Assembly: GCA_009774465.1 (NCBI GenBank)
Contig: VSNT01000073.1
Span: forward strand, 1 to 20,361
Source: Lachnospiraceae bacterium
Lineage (GTDB): Bacteria > Bacillota_A > Clostridia > Lachnospirales > Lachnospiraceae
Direction: 5' to 3'
Length of the DNA: 20,361 nt
Within the stretch, counting starts at the first letter, position 1. Every line of letters begins with the position of its first letter. Of the stretch, positions 1-7,798 are shown in pieces. The position numbers were made by a program, and so were the translations under genes. The notes beneath the pieces are model-generated. The model worked only from the letters and a program-made list of their open reading frames with translations, was not told the DNA's origin and ran no database searches.

Positions 1-20
1 CTGTTACATAAGTATAACAG
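1..20. terminator. small stem-loop at the window edge, possible terminator
   Basis: A 6-bp perfect inverted repeat (ctgtta / taacag) with an 8-nt loop lies 30 bases beyond the stop of the minus-strand lipoprotein gene. For minus-strand transcripts any U-run would fall outside the window. For the plus strand a six-T run follows only after 9 bases. It is short and could be chance, so the terminator reading is tentative. Confidence 0.25.
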
Positions 21-49
21 ATTATTCAGTTTTTTGGAATATCCTGTGT

Positions 50-757
50 TTATTCCCCGGAGCCTTCTTCAGCGGTGAAGAATACGAAGAATACATTTCC
101 TTCACTGTCATCATCAAACAGCTCAAGATAGGAAATGGAAAAATCTTTTTTGTCCCCCGGTATTTCAAATACCAAAAGGCCGGTTCTGTCCTTATTAATT
201 CCCAGCTCATATTCCGCAGGCAGCTGTTCGTCGCTTACAGGATCAGCATAAAAGGTAATGGGAAAATCATAGTCATCTTCTCCGGTGCTGTTCCACTGAA
301 CCTGAAAATCCGTATCATACATTATAATGGATTCATTAAATGTATTTTTTACGGTGGCTTCCGCTACAAGCAGGCGGTTTCCCTCTGCCGGCACATAACC
401 ATTAAATTCATCACATAAATATGCACTGTTAATCGTGTAATCAAAGAAATAGGTCTTCATGGTGTCACCCATGCGTCCTTCACCATAGCCGCCCTGAGCA
501 GTGATTCCCGTTCCCTGAACAGGCTCTTCTACAGATTCTTCTGCGGGCTCTTCTTCAGGTTCTTCCTCTTCTTCCCGGGTTTCTCTTGCTGCACGGGTTT
601 CACGATCTTCCCTTGTTTCACGGGTTTCCCGGTCTTCCCTGTCGTCTTCCTGTTCCTGACTTTCTTCATTTTCCTTCACAGTACTCTTCACACTGCTGCA
701 CCCTACAAGACTGAAAGCCAAAGCAATTCCAACTAATGCCAAAGTAAGCTTCTTCAT
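50..757 (-). CDS. acidic-repeat lipoprotein, DUF4352-like C-terminal domain
   Basis: A secreted lipoprotein of 235 residues, probably anchored to the outer face of the membrane. Residues 1-20 form a signal peptide with lipobox LVGC, Cys20 being the predicted lipidated residue. Residues 38-79 are a low-complexity linker: first Arg/Glu/Asp/Thr repeats (RETRE and DRETR units), then Glu/Pro. The C-terminal part (about 90-235) reads as a beta-sandwich with the pattern of DUF4352/telokin-like lipoprotein domains (for example LLVAEATVKN near residue 130); this is from pattern memory, not a search. The start is supported by GGGAGG seven bases upstream. The gene has its own promoter at 791-818, directly downstream of map, so it is probably a separate unit. 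The substrate or partner is unknown. Confidence 0.85.
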   Translation of the reverse strand: MKKLTLALVGIALAFSLVGCSSVKSTVKENEESQEQEDDREDRETRETREDRETRAARETREEEEEPEEEPAEESVEEPVQGTGITAQGGYGEGRMGDTMKTYFFDYTINSAYLCDEFNGYVPAEGNRLLVAEATVKNTFNESIIMYDTDFQVQWNSTGEDDYDFPITFYADPVSDEQLPAEYELGINKDRTGLLVFEIPGDKKDFSISYLELFDDDSEGNVFFVFFTAEEGSGE

Positions 758-790
758 TTCTTTTCCTCCCAGATTTTTTCTCTTACATTA

Positions 791-818
791 ATTATATTTC
801 TTTTATGAAAATTTTCAA
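791..818 (-). promoter_or_regulatory. sigma-A-type promoter of the acidic lipoprotein gene
   Basis: On the minus strand TTGAAA (813-818) is followed after 16 bases by TATAAT (791-796), 34 bases before the lipoprotein ATG. The -35 box begins just past the stop codon of map, so the lipoprotein can be transcribed independently of the upstream operon. Confidence 0.7.
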
Positions 819-821
819 GCC

Positions 822-1694
822 CTACCAGGTCAAAACTTCATAACCTGTATCTGTAACTGCCACCGTAATTTCCCATTGCGCGGAAGGTTTTCCATCTGCT
901 GTGTAAACCGTCCACCCATCCTCATCATCAATATAAATTTCGCTGGTTCCCATATTCACCATAGGCTCTATGGTAAATACCATTCCCGGCACCATAAGCA
1001 TTTCCGTTCCCGCCTTCGTCACATAGCTTACAAAAGGCTCCTCATGAAACTCAAGTCCCACACCATGTCCGCCGATTTCAACCACCACGCTGTATCCGTT
1101 TGCTTTTGCATGGTCGTTGATTACCTGTGCCATATCTCCAAGGAAGTTCCAGGGCTTCACCATCTCAAGCCCCTTTTCCACACATTCTTTTGTTACCTGT
1201 ACAAGCCTTCTCTTCTCCTCATCCACTTCTCCAATACAGTACATTCTGGAGGAATCTGAAAAGTATCCCTTATATATGGTGGACACATCCACATTTACAA
1301 TATCTCCTTCTTTCAGGATCACGTCCTTTGAAGGAATGCCATGACAGACCACCTCATTGACAGAAGTGCAGACGCTTTTAGGAAATCCTTCATAATTCAG
1401 CGGAGCTGCAATTCCTCCCATTTGTGTAGTTACCTTCTGCACCAGATCATCAATCTGCTGAGTGGTGACGCCCGGTCCTATCATTTTCTCCACAGCATCA
1501 AGCACTGCCATATTTAATTTGCTGCTTTCCCTGATGCCTTCAATCTGCTGCCCTGTTTTTAAAAGATGCCTTCCGGGAACAATATGCCCCTCCAGCTCGT
1601 AATGATGGATTTTCTCATCCAAAGCCATATGACATGTTTTATATTTTTTTCCACTGCCGCACCAGCAATGGTCATTTCTTCCTAATTTTTCCAT
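822..1694 (-). CDS. map: methionine aminopeptidase with N-terminal SEC-C zinc motif
   Basis: Type I methionine aminopeptidase of 290 residues; it removes the initiator Met from nascent cytosolic proteins. Residues 5-22 form a SEC-C metal-binding motif (Cys10, Cys12, Cys21, His22), an extension known from some Firmicutes MetAPs and from SecA and thought to bind zinc and help ribosome docking. The catalytic domain keeps the family residues: His118 (CHG), metal ligands Asp136, Asp147, His210 (GGHGVG), Glu243 (IEPM) and Glu275 (QWE). It lies 21 bases downstream of rpe and is probably the last gene of the transketolase operon. Its own ribosome site is weak (GGAAAAGAAG), which fits translation within a longer transcript. 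Whether this is the only MetAP in the genome cannot be seen from the window. Confidence 0.95.
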   Translation of the reverse strand: MEKLGRNDHCWCGSGKKYKTCHMALDEKIHHYELEGHIVPGRHLLKTGQQIEGIRESSKLNMAVLDAVEKMIGPGVTTQQIDDLVQKVTTQMGGIAAPLNYEGFPKSVCTSVNEVVCHGIPSKDVILKEGDIVNVDVSTIYKGYFSDSSRMYCIGEVDEEKRRLVQVTKECVEKGLEMVKPWNFLGDMAQVINDHAKANGYSVVVEIGGHGVGLEFHEEPFVSYVTKAGTEMLMVPGMVFTIEPMVNMGTSEIYIDDEDGWTVYTADGKPSAQWEITVAVTDTGYEVLTW

Positions 1695-1715
1695 TTTTCT
1701 TCTTTTCCGTATTAC

Positions 1716-2381
1716 TTAAAAAGTGTATTCTTTAAACGCCTGCATAAAATCGGAAACATTTTCCGTAATGCCGGGTTCCTTAAATACTGCGGAACCGGCC
1801 ACAAAAATATCTGCTCCGGCTTCTATCACTTTTCTAACATTTTCTTTATCAATTCCACCATCTACTTCAATTTTTACAGGTAAGTCATTTGCATCAATGT
1901 ATTCACGAAGCTGCCTGATCCGACCGAAAGATTCCGGTATAAATGCCTGTCCTCCAAACCCCGGCTCCACACTCATTACCAGAACCATTTGCACAAAGGG
2001 TAAATATGGATAAACCTCCTCCACAGGCGTTCCCGGCTTAATGGAAATTCCTGCCTGCACCCCTTCTTCACGGATTTTGTTAATGACCTCCCTGGGATTT
2101 TCACTTGCTTCCAGATGAAAAGTGATTCCATCTGCGCCGCTTTTCACAAATTCCCTGATATACCTTTCAGGATTCACAATCATTAAATGCACATCAAAAA
2201 ACTGACTGCTGGCCGGTCTAATTGACTTAATTAATGGCATTCCAAAGGAAATGCTTGGAACAAAAATACCATCCATCACATCAATATGGAGGTATTCCGC
2301 TCCTGATGCCTGCGTTTCCTTGATTTGACTTCCAAGTATTTTAAAATCCGCTCCAAGAAGCGATGGTGATAAAATATACAT
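1716..2381 (-). CDS. rpe: ribulose-phosphate 3-epimerase
   Basis: Cytosolic TIM-barrel enzyme of 221 residues, the usual length, interconverting D-ribulose 5-phosphate and D-xylulose 5-phosphate in the pentose phosphate pathway. Family signatures are intact: LSPSLLGAD at the N-terminus, LHIDVMDG with metal-binding His32 and acid/base Asp34, VHLMI with His65, VEPGFGGQ at 138-145, and VDGG with Asp174. The gene starts 36 bases after the stop of tktC with a GGGAG ribosome site close to the ATG. The epimerase product, xylulose 5-phosphate, is the donor substrate of the transketolase encoded just upstream, so the cluster has metabolic sense. Confidence 0.96.
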   Translation of the reverse strand: MYILSPSLLGADFKILGSQIKETQASGAEYLHIDVMDGIFVPSISFGMPLIKSIRPASSQFFDVHLMIVNPERYIREFVKSGADGITFHLEASENPREVINKIREEGVQAGISIKPGTPVEEVYPYLPFVQMVLVMSVEPGFGGQAFIPESFGRIRQLREYIDANDLPVKIEVDGGIDKENVRKVIEAGADIFVAGSAVFKEPGITENVSDFMQAFKEYTF

Positions 2382-2417
2382 ATTACTCCCGCACCTTTCC
2401 CATTTATCTGACAGGAT

Positions 2418-3374
2418 TTACTTAAGGTAATCCTTAATCTGCCGGTAAATTCCTTTTCCATCCAGCATATACTTTTCCACCAGTGCCTGTGCGGAACCTG
2501 ACTCGCCAAATACATCCTGAATACCGATTTTCATAACCGGTACCGGATAGTGTTTGCAAACTGCATCACAGACAGCACTGCCCAATCCTCCAATCACGGA
2601 ATGCTCCTCGGCTGTAACTATTTTTCCAGTCTTTTTCGCAGAACGGATAATAAGCTCCTCATCTAAGGGTTTAATCGTACAAATGTTGATAACCTCTGCA
2701 CTGATTCCTTCCCTGGCCAGTTCATCCGCCGCCTCTAAGGCACCGCCTACACAAATGCCTGTGGCAACAATGGTAAGATCGCTCCCTTCCCGAAGCAGTT
2801 CGCCTTTTCCAATTTCAAATTTATAATCCGGTTTATCATTGATTACAGGGCATACAGCTCTTCCAAATCTTAAATAAACAGGTCCTTCATAAGCAGCAGC
2901 AGCCTTTGTTGCTTCTTTTGCTTCAATCACATCTGCCGGACACATAACCACCATATCAGGAATTGTTCTCATCAGTGCGATATCCTCGTTGCACTGATGG
3001 GAAGCACCGTCTTCGCCAACGGTAATTCCTGCATGGCTTGCCCCGATTTTTACATTTAAATGTGGATATCCCACGGAATTTCTAACCTGTTCATAGGCTC
3101 TTCCTGCCGCAAACATTGCAAAGCTGCTGACAAAGGGAATCTTTCCTGTTGTAGCAAGTCCTGCAGCAATGCCGATCATGTTGGCTTCGGCAATCCCACA
3201 GTCAAAAAATCTGTCAGGATAAGCTTTTTTAAATACAGCGGTTTTTGTAGCTGCCGCCAGATCTGCATCCAGCACTACGATATTTGGGTTTTCCGCACCT
3301 AACTCAAGCAGTGCTTCCCCATAGCCTTCTCTGGTTGCAATTTTTTTAACTGCCCCATCATTTTTCTCTGCCAT
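2418..3374 (-). CDS. transketolase, C-terminal subunit
   Basis: Second half of a split transketolase (318 residues), carrying the pyrimidine-binding domain and the C-terminal domain of this thiamine diphosphate enzyme. The catalytic Glu that activates the cofactor is visible as Glu63 in CGIAEANM. GEDGASHQ (about 120-127) is another conserved element. The C-terminal domain begins around residue 190. The ATG overlaps the TAA of the N-subunit gene (TAATG) and has GGAGG seven bases upstream, an arrangement typical of translational coupling between subunits needed in equal amounts. With its partner it transfers two-carbon units between sugar phosphates. Some split proteins of this kind serve as DXP-synthase-like or other ThDP enzymes; the adjacent rpe supports true transketolase. 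Confidence 0.93.
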   Translation of the reverse strand: MAEKNDGAVKKIATREGYGEALLELGAENPNIVVLDADLAAATKTAVFKKAYPDRFFDCGIAEANMIGIAAGLATTGKIPFVSSFAMFAAGRAYEQVRNSVGYPHLNVKIGASHAGITVGEDGASHQCNEDIALMRTIPDMVVMCPADVIEAKEATKAAAAYEGPVYLRFGRAVCPVINDKPDYKFEIGKGELLREGSDLTIVATGICVGGALEAADELAREGISAEVINICTIKPLDEELIIRSAKKTGKIVTAEEHSVIGGLGSAVCDAVCKHYPVPVMKIGIQDVFGESGSAQALVEKYMLDGKGIYRQIKDYLK

Positions 3375-4216
3375 TATGCTTCCTCCTTATCAAGTGCCTC
3401 GCTGATCTTCGTAAGATCTGCCATTGCAACCTCAAACAAATCATCTCCAGGCGCTTTTCCGTGCCAGTCGCCATTTCCTTCCATGTAAGATACGCCTTTT
3501 CCTTTTATGCTGTGGGCAATGATTGCCGTGGGCATTCCCTTTGTCTGCCTTGCTTCCGCAAAAGCAGCACGAATTGCATCAAAATCATGTGCATCCATAT
3601 TAATTGTGTGAAATTGAAAAGCCTTAAACTTCTCATCAATGGGATAAGGAGAGCAGACCTCCTCAACAGATCCGTCTATCTGCAGTCCATTGTTATCTAC
3701 AATCACTAAAAGGTTGTCCAGCTTATGGTGTCCCGCAAACATTGCAGCTTCCCATACCTGTCCCTCCTGAATTTCGCCATCACCAAGCAATGTATATACA
3801 CGATAATCCTTATGGTCCATTTTTCCTGCCAGCGCCATTCCAACAGCCGCCGAAACACCCTGCCCCAAAGAACCGCTGGACATGTCCACCCCCGGTGTAT
3901 GCTGCATGCAGGGATGTCCCTGGAGGTAAGAACCCAGTTTTCTAAGCTGAACCAGATCTTCCACCGGAAAATAACCTTTATGGGCTAATGCTGCATATAA
4001 CCCTGGCGCTGTATGTCCTTTGGATAAAACAAAGCGATCCCTGTTTTCCATATTGGGATTTTCAGGATCAACATTCATTTCCTCAAAATATAAATAAGTA
4101 AAAATATCTGCTGCGGACAAAGAACCACCCGGATGTCCTGCCTTTGCACTGTGAACTGATGTAATGATTCCCTTACGTACTTCATTGGCAATCTTTTTAA
4201 GCTCCAGATTATTCAT
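3374..4216 (-). CDS. transketolase, N-terminal (ThDP pyrophosphate-binding) subunit
   Basis: First half of a split transketolase, 280 residues from the chosen start. It carries the ThDP/Mg-binding motif beginning GDGEIQEGQ and ending in VDNN, plus conserved AGHPGG and LSKGHTAPGLYAAL near the N-terminus. An ATG also exists 12 bases upstream (4228), but the bases AATGGAGG there make an ideal ribosome site for the ATG at 4216, giving MNNLELKK, the usual family start; 4216 is therefore preferred. First gene of the apparent operon tktN-tktC-rpe-map. The upstream gap carries a 14-bp palindrome that could be an operator. Confidence 0.94.
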   Translation of the reverse strand: MNNLELKKIANEVRKGIITSVHSAKAGHPGGSLSAADIFTYLYFEEMNVDPENPNMENRDRFVLSKGHTAPGLYAALAHKGYFPVEDLVQLRKLGSYLQGHPCMQHTPGVDMSSGSLGQGVSAAVGMALAGKMDHKDYRVYTLLGDGEIQEGQVWEAAMFAGHHKLDNLLVIVDNNGLQIDGSVEEVCSPYPIDEKFKAFQFHTINMDAHDFDAIRAAFAEARQTKGMPTAIIAHSIKGKGVSYMEGNGDWHGKAPGDDLFEVAMADLTKISEALDKEEA

Positions 4217-4312
4217 GATAGCCTCCATTTCTATACCACATGCTTAAAATTCATATTACCATATCTTCCTTTTTCCAAAAACCAAATCATATTTTATCAT
4301 ATTTCAAAGACA

Positions 4313-4326
4313 CCGTCTATAGACGG
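4313..4326. promoter_or_regulatory. 14-bp perfect palindrome, candidate operator
   Basis: CCGTCTATAGACGG is a perfect dyad in the 253-base gap between the divergent transketolase operon and the DUF885 gene, about 95 bases upstream of the tktN start. A-T-rich stretches with TATGAT-like hexamers lie between it and tktN (4281-4305), so it could sit at or upstream of the operon promoter. No -35/-10 pair of good quality could be fixed, and no known regulator motif was recognised. Confidence 0.35.
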
Positions 4327-4469
4327 CCTGCTGTCTCTTTTTATTGTTTCACGCCCTTATTCCGGCAGATTATCCAAAACAATCCCATCTGTCACCAATC
4401 GTATGCCCCGCGTATTTTTTGGCGTTCTTACACATATAATCAAAAGAATACTCCTATGAGGTCAAAACC

Positions 4470-6293
4470 TTGTTATCAATAAAAAGGAACACTCAAAAAC
4501 GCCGACTTTTTATCTTCATACTGGCTTTGCTGTCAGCAGGCCTTATTCTGTCTGCGCTTCTATGGTCAAAAGACAGCCGAAAGTTTGAAAAGCTCTCAAA
4601 TGAACTCTTTTTATCTGACCTTTCAGGTAATGCTCTAAGTCTTCACTACACCCTTGCCTATCCGGAAAACTATGGCTTTTCAGATGATATTATTTTCTCC
4701 TCCTGGCAGACGGAAGATGACAGCGAGGGAACAGATATCAGGGAAGCTTTAGAGCGGCTTTCAGAAATTTCAGCAGATAATTTAAATGAAAATGATGCCT
4801 ACACTTACAAGCTTCTTTATCGTTACCTAAATTTAAGGCTTTCAGGCATTCCTTACAGTTATTACAGCGAACCTCTTTCCCCTGCTTCCGGTATGCAGTC
4901 AGGTCTTCCCATACTCCTTGCCGACTATGCCTTTAGAAATGAAAGGGACGTGGAAAATTACCTGCATATTTTAGACCAGGTGGACACCTATTTTGACGGA
5001 TTAATTGCCTTTGAACAGGAAAAGGCAGAAAAAGGTCTTTTTATGTCCGACTATGCAGCCCAGGAAATCATAAATCAGTGCGATGCAATTATGGATAAAG
5101 ATGCCCTCGCCTGCGGCAGTCATTTTCTTCACACCACCTTTCAGGAACGTCTGGACGCTCTGGAAAAAGAAGGAATCATTACTTTAGAACAAAAAAACAG
5201 CTGGCGGTCCGAAAACGACCGCCTGCTGACTACTGTGGTGGCTCCCGCCTATGAGAAACTGGCGGATGCCTTTCTTATTTTAAAGGGATCAGGATGCAAC
5301 GACAAGGGCTTATATTATTTTCCGGAGGGAAGCTCTTATTATGAATATCTTCTTGCCTCCACTACAGGCTCCTTCCGAAGCATCCCGGAAATCAAAAAAA
5401 TGCTGTATCAGGATTTTCAGAAAAACTATTCTGCCCTGGCCGCCTTATTGAAAAAACACCCCGAATTATCAACCCTTTCTTCCGATTTTTATTCCTCTTT
5501 TCCCTATACAGAAGCTGAGGAAATGCTGGAAGATCTGAAAATGCGCATGTCCGGTGATTTTCCGGCTTTGCCATTGACACAGGAGGAGTTTGTTCCTTCT
5601 TACACTGTAAAAAGCGTTTCTCCTTCTATGGAAGATTATTGCAGCCCTGCCTACTACCTGACGCCGCCCATAGATGACATGACGGATAATACGATTTACA
5701 TTAACCACAAGAATTCTCCTGACGTATTGACACTGTATACCACACTGGCCCATGAAGGCTATCCCGGCCATCTTTACCAGACTGTTTACAGCCAGCTTTA
5801 TATGAACCAGCAGGAAGTTCAAAAAATTCGTTATCTTCTTCATTATGGAGGTTATGTGGAAGGATGGGCTCTTTATGTGGAAAATATATCCTACTCCTAC
5901 GCTCAGGATATCATAAAAGACAGCGATCCTGCCGCAGCCGCATGGTACGAAGCCTGCCGGCTTAACCGGAATATTCAGCTATGCCTTTATTCCCTGCTGG
6001 ATATTGCCATACATTACGAAGGTGCCACCTTTGCCCAGACATATGCTATCTTAAATAAAATCGGAATTAATGATCCTGCCACCGCCGCATCAATCTATCA
6101 GTATATTGTGCAGGAACCTGTAAATTACTTAAAATATTATCTTGGCTTTCTGGAAATTTTGTCCCTGCGTAAGCATGCCGCCGACTTATGGGGTGATGCT
6201 TTCAGCCTGCAGCGTTTCCATCAGTTTATTCTGGAAGCCGGCCCTTCCGATTTTCAAAGTCTTCAGGAAAAGCTGTCCTTTGCGGCCTCCTGA
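4470..6293 (+). CDS. membrane-anchored DUF885 family metallopeptidase-like protein
   Basis: 607 residues. An N-terminal basic-hydrophobic segment (about 11-33) is either a signal anchor or an uncleaved signal peptide with no lipobox Cys, placing the rest outside the cell. The C-terminal half is DUF885: HEGYPGH at 428-434 (His428, Glu429, His434) and VEGWALYVE with Glu464, the expected zinc ligands and catalytic Glu of this M32-like gluzincin group. Members are thought to be carboxypeptidases or aminopeptidases, but the substrate here is unknown. The start is TTG: GAGG lies eight bases upstream (4458-4461), and the only nearby ATG (4456) reads into a stop after eight codons. A TATAAT at 4435-4440 with a poor -35 may be its promoter. 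It stands alone on this strand, convergent with the Mrr-like gene five bases beyond its stop. Confidence 0.88.
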   Translation: MLSIKRNTQKRRLFIFILALLSAGLILSALLWSKDSRKFEKLSNELFLSDLSGNALSLHYTLAYPENYGFSDDIIFSSWQTEDDSEGTDIREALERLSEISADNLNENDAYTYKLLYRYLNLRLSGIPYSYYSEPLSPASGMQSGLPILLADYAFRNERDVENYLHILDQVDTYFDGLIAFEQEKAEKGLFMSDYAAQEIINQCDAIMDKDALACGSHFLHTTFQERLDALEKEGIITLEQKNSWRSENDRLLTTVVAPAYEKLADAFLILKGSGCNDKGLYYFPEGSSYYEYLLASTTGSFRSIPEIKKMLYQDFQKNYSALAALLKKHPELSTLSSDFYSSFPYTEAEEMLEDLKMRMSGDFPALPLTQEEFVPSYTVKSVSPSMEDYCSPAYYLTPPIDDMTDNTIYINHKNSPDVLTLYTTLAHEGYPGHLYQTVYSQLYMNQQEVQKIRYLLHYGGYVEGWALYVENISYSYAQDIIKDSDPAAAAWYEACRLNRNIQLCLYSLLDIAIHYEGATFAQTYAILNKIGINDPATAASIYQYIVQEPVNYLKYYLGFLEILSLRKHAADLWGDAFSLQRFHQFILEAGPSDFQSLQEKLSFAAS

Positions 6294-6298
6294 AAAAT

Positions 6299-6763
6299 TT
6301 ACTTTTGCTTTCCTTCCGCCATCATTTCTTCCAGATATCCGCCATCCCAAAGCAGAATTTTAAGCTTCCCCGCGGCTTCCACCGCCGGGGAAGTAAAATA
6401 CTGATTTGTCATCACAGCTCCCACCATACGATCATAATAATCCCTGCCTGCATAGGCTTCCTGAATTGCCTTTACCCCTACCGGTGTTCCGTAACGTTTG
6501 CATTGAATGGCATAGGTTACTCCGTCTTTTTCCGCAAGAATATCAATCCCGTAATCTCCGCTGCCCCTGGTTACTTCTACCTCCACAAATCCTCTGTCCC
6601 TTAACAGATCTGCGCAGAAAAATTCAAATTCATGGCCTTCCATATCCTCAAAGGCATCTGTTTTTCTTTTTCCTCTTCTTATAAATATCCATATTGCCGC
6701 CACAGTCAAAAACAGCACAGCTGCTGCCACAGCAATCATTTCCGGTAAAAGTACTCTATCCAT
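6299..6763 (-). CDS. membrane-anchored Mrr-type restriction-endonuclease-like protein
   Basis: 154 residues. Residues 8-29 form one hydrophobic membrane segment followed by a basic stretch (RRGKRK), so the nuclease-like domain faces the cytosol. Residues 41-150 match the Mrr_cat/DUF2034 PD-(D/E)xK fold: Glu45/Glu47 in the first helix, RGSGDYGIDIL with Asp74, and IQCKRY with Gln87 and Lys89, all key positions present. Such TM-plus-Mrr proteins are common in Firmicutes, and the function of most is unproven; no methylase is nearby, so a classical restriction system is unlikely. A TTG three bases upstream is in frame, but GGAGG with seven-base spacing favours the ATG at 6763. It lies 57 bases downstream of lacM and may be read through from the lac genes. 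Confidence 0.85.
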   Translation of the reverse strand: MDRVLLPEMIAVAAAVLFLTVAAIWIFIRRGKRKTDAFEDMEGHEFEFFCADLLRDRGFVEVEVTRGSGDYGIDILAEKDGVTYAIQCKRYGTPVGVKAIQEAYAGRDYYDRMVGAVMTNQYFTSPAVEAAGKLKILLWDGGYLEEMMAEGKQK

Positions 6764-6820
6764 CAACCTTCCTCCATGTCAGGCTTATCCTTTTTCTTTT
6801 GCAACGTTATTTAAAGCTTA

Positions 6821-7798
6821 TCAGGCATTTACAAAAGGCATAATGCAGAAAGAAAATTCCATATCCTTCTCTGCATCCACATGATAGGCAGGCTCCACAT
6901 CCGCCCCCCAGCTATCGATTCCCCCAACACCTCTTACCGCGCCATAAATGCATATTACCGTTCTGCGTTTAGGGGGCAGCTCCTCCTGATGGTCGGCATT
7001 TTCCAGCTCGCAGGCAGTATAGGGCAGACAGGAAAATCCCAATTTCTCCATTTCAAACCTAATACAGGTTTGTTTTTCTTCCCTTTGGCGGTTGCTGAGC
7101 TGGCGGCTGCGGTAAACTTCCACCCACTTTGTATCCATGTGCATTCCGCAGTCCTGGGGACGCAGATAGGGCGTTACCGGAAGCCCTTCTACCTCATATA
7201 TGCCTTCTATTCCTCCGGCTTTTCTGTCAGGATAAGTCTCCCCTGACAATCCTTCATAAATAAATTTATCTGCGCAGGTGGGCATCACAAACCGCATACC
7301 AAACACCGGAAGCTGGGGAAGGCCTTCTGTGCCATGATAGAAAACCTTTACAAAAATCCTCCCTCCCGCTTTCACCTGATAAGAAATCTGCACCCTTGCA
7401 GACGGATTTGTCACTGTCTCATAGGTATAGATGATTTCTATTTCCTGTGCGCTTTCCTCTTCTCCATATTGATTGTTGTTTCCCATAGCAGGCAGTGGAA
7501 TTTCCTTTCCATCCACTTTTACTAAAATATCCACACAATTGATAAATAAATCTGCCGCTATCCACATCCCGCTCTTCTGGCAGAATTTATTTCCCCTGTC
7601 GTTATCTGTGGCTGCCCGCCAGAAGACAGGTTTTGGAACGGAATAAAGCCATTCTTTTCCTTCTGCATATAAAGATTCCATTCCACCGGCGGAATAGGAA
7701 AAAATATAATGAAATTCTTTTCCTTCTTCTGCTCCTCCGATTCCCAAAGTGGCATCCCCATAGACTATTTTCAGTTTTTCTTTACCTGTACAGACCAT
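6821..7798 (-). CDS. lacM: beta-galactosidase small subunit (LacM-type)
   Basis: 325 residues corresponding to the C-terminal beta-galactosidase small-chain domain (Bgal_small_N, domain 5 of LacZ). Recognisable family stretches are VYGDATLGI, HYIFSYSAGGMESL and FWRAATDNDRGN, which align by memory with LacM of lactobacilli. In heterodimeric enzymes this subunit completes the active site of LacL, which alone is inactive. The ATG lies inside the 3' end of lacL (17-base overlap, different frame) and has its own ribosome site GTGAGG at 7806-7811 with seven-base spacing, so translation is probably coupled. The length equals known LacM proteins (about 320), which argues for a genuine two-gene enzyme rather than a frameshifted lacZ. 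Confidence 0.92.
   Translation of the reverse strand: MVCTGKEKLKIVYGDATLGIGGAEEGKEFHYIFSYSAGGMESLYAEGKEWLYSVPKPVFWRAATDNDRGNKFCQKSGMWIAADLFINCVDILVKVDGKEIPLPAMGNNNQYGEEESAQEIEIIYTYETVTNPSARVQISYQVKAGGRIFVKVFYHGTEGLPQLPVFGMRFVMPTCADKFIYEGLSGETYPDRKAGGIEGIYEVEGLPVTPYLRPQDCGMHMDTKWVEVYRSRQLSNRQREEKQTCIRFEMEKLGFSCLPYTACELENADHQEELPPKRRTVICIYGAVRGVGGIDSWGADVEPAYHVDAEKDMEFSFCIMPFVNA

Noticed and set aside
4240..4482. Plus-strand 80-codon open frame in the divergent gap
   Set aside because: No ribosome site, low-complexity composition, overlaps the start of the DUF885 gene and the regulatory palindrome.
5469..5843. Minus-strand 124-codon open frame inside the DUF885 gene
   Set aside because: A shadow of the DUF885 coding frame; no ribosome site and no protein-like features.
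6294..6298. Shared terminator between the convergent DUF885 and Mrr-like genes
   Set aside because: Only five bases separate the stops and no stem-loop with a T-run was found there.
7782..7798. lacL and lacM as a single lacZ broken by a frameshift
   Set aside because: Both products have the lengths of known LacL and LacM, lacM has its own well-spaced ribosome site, and its first residues match the normal LacM start region.
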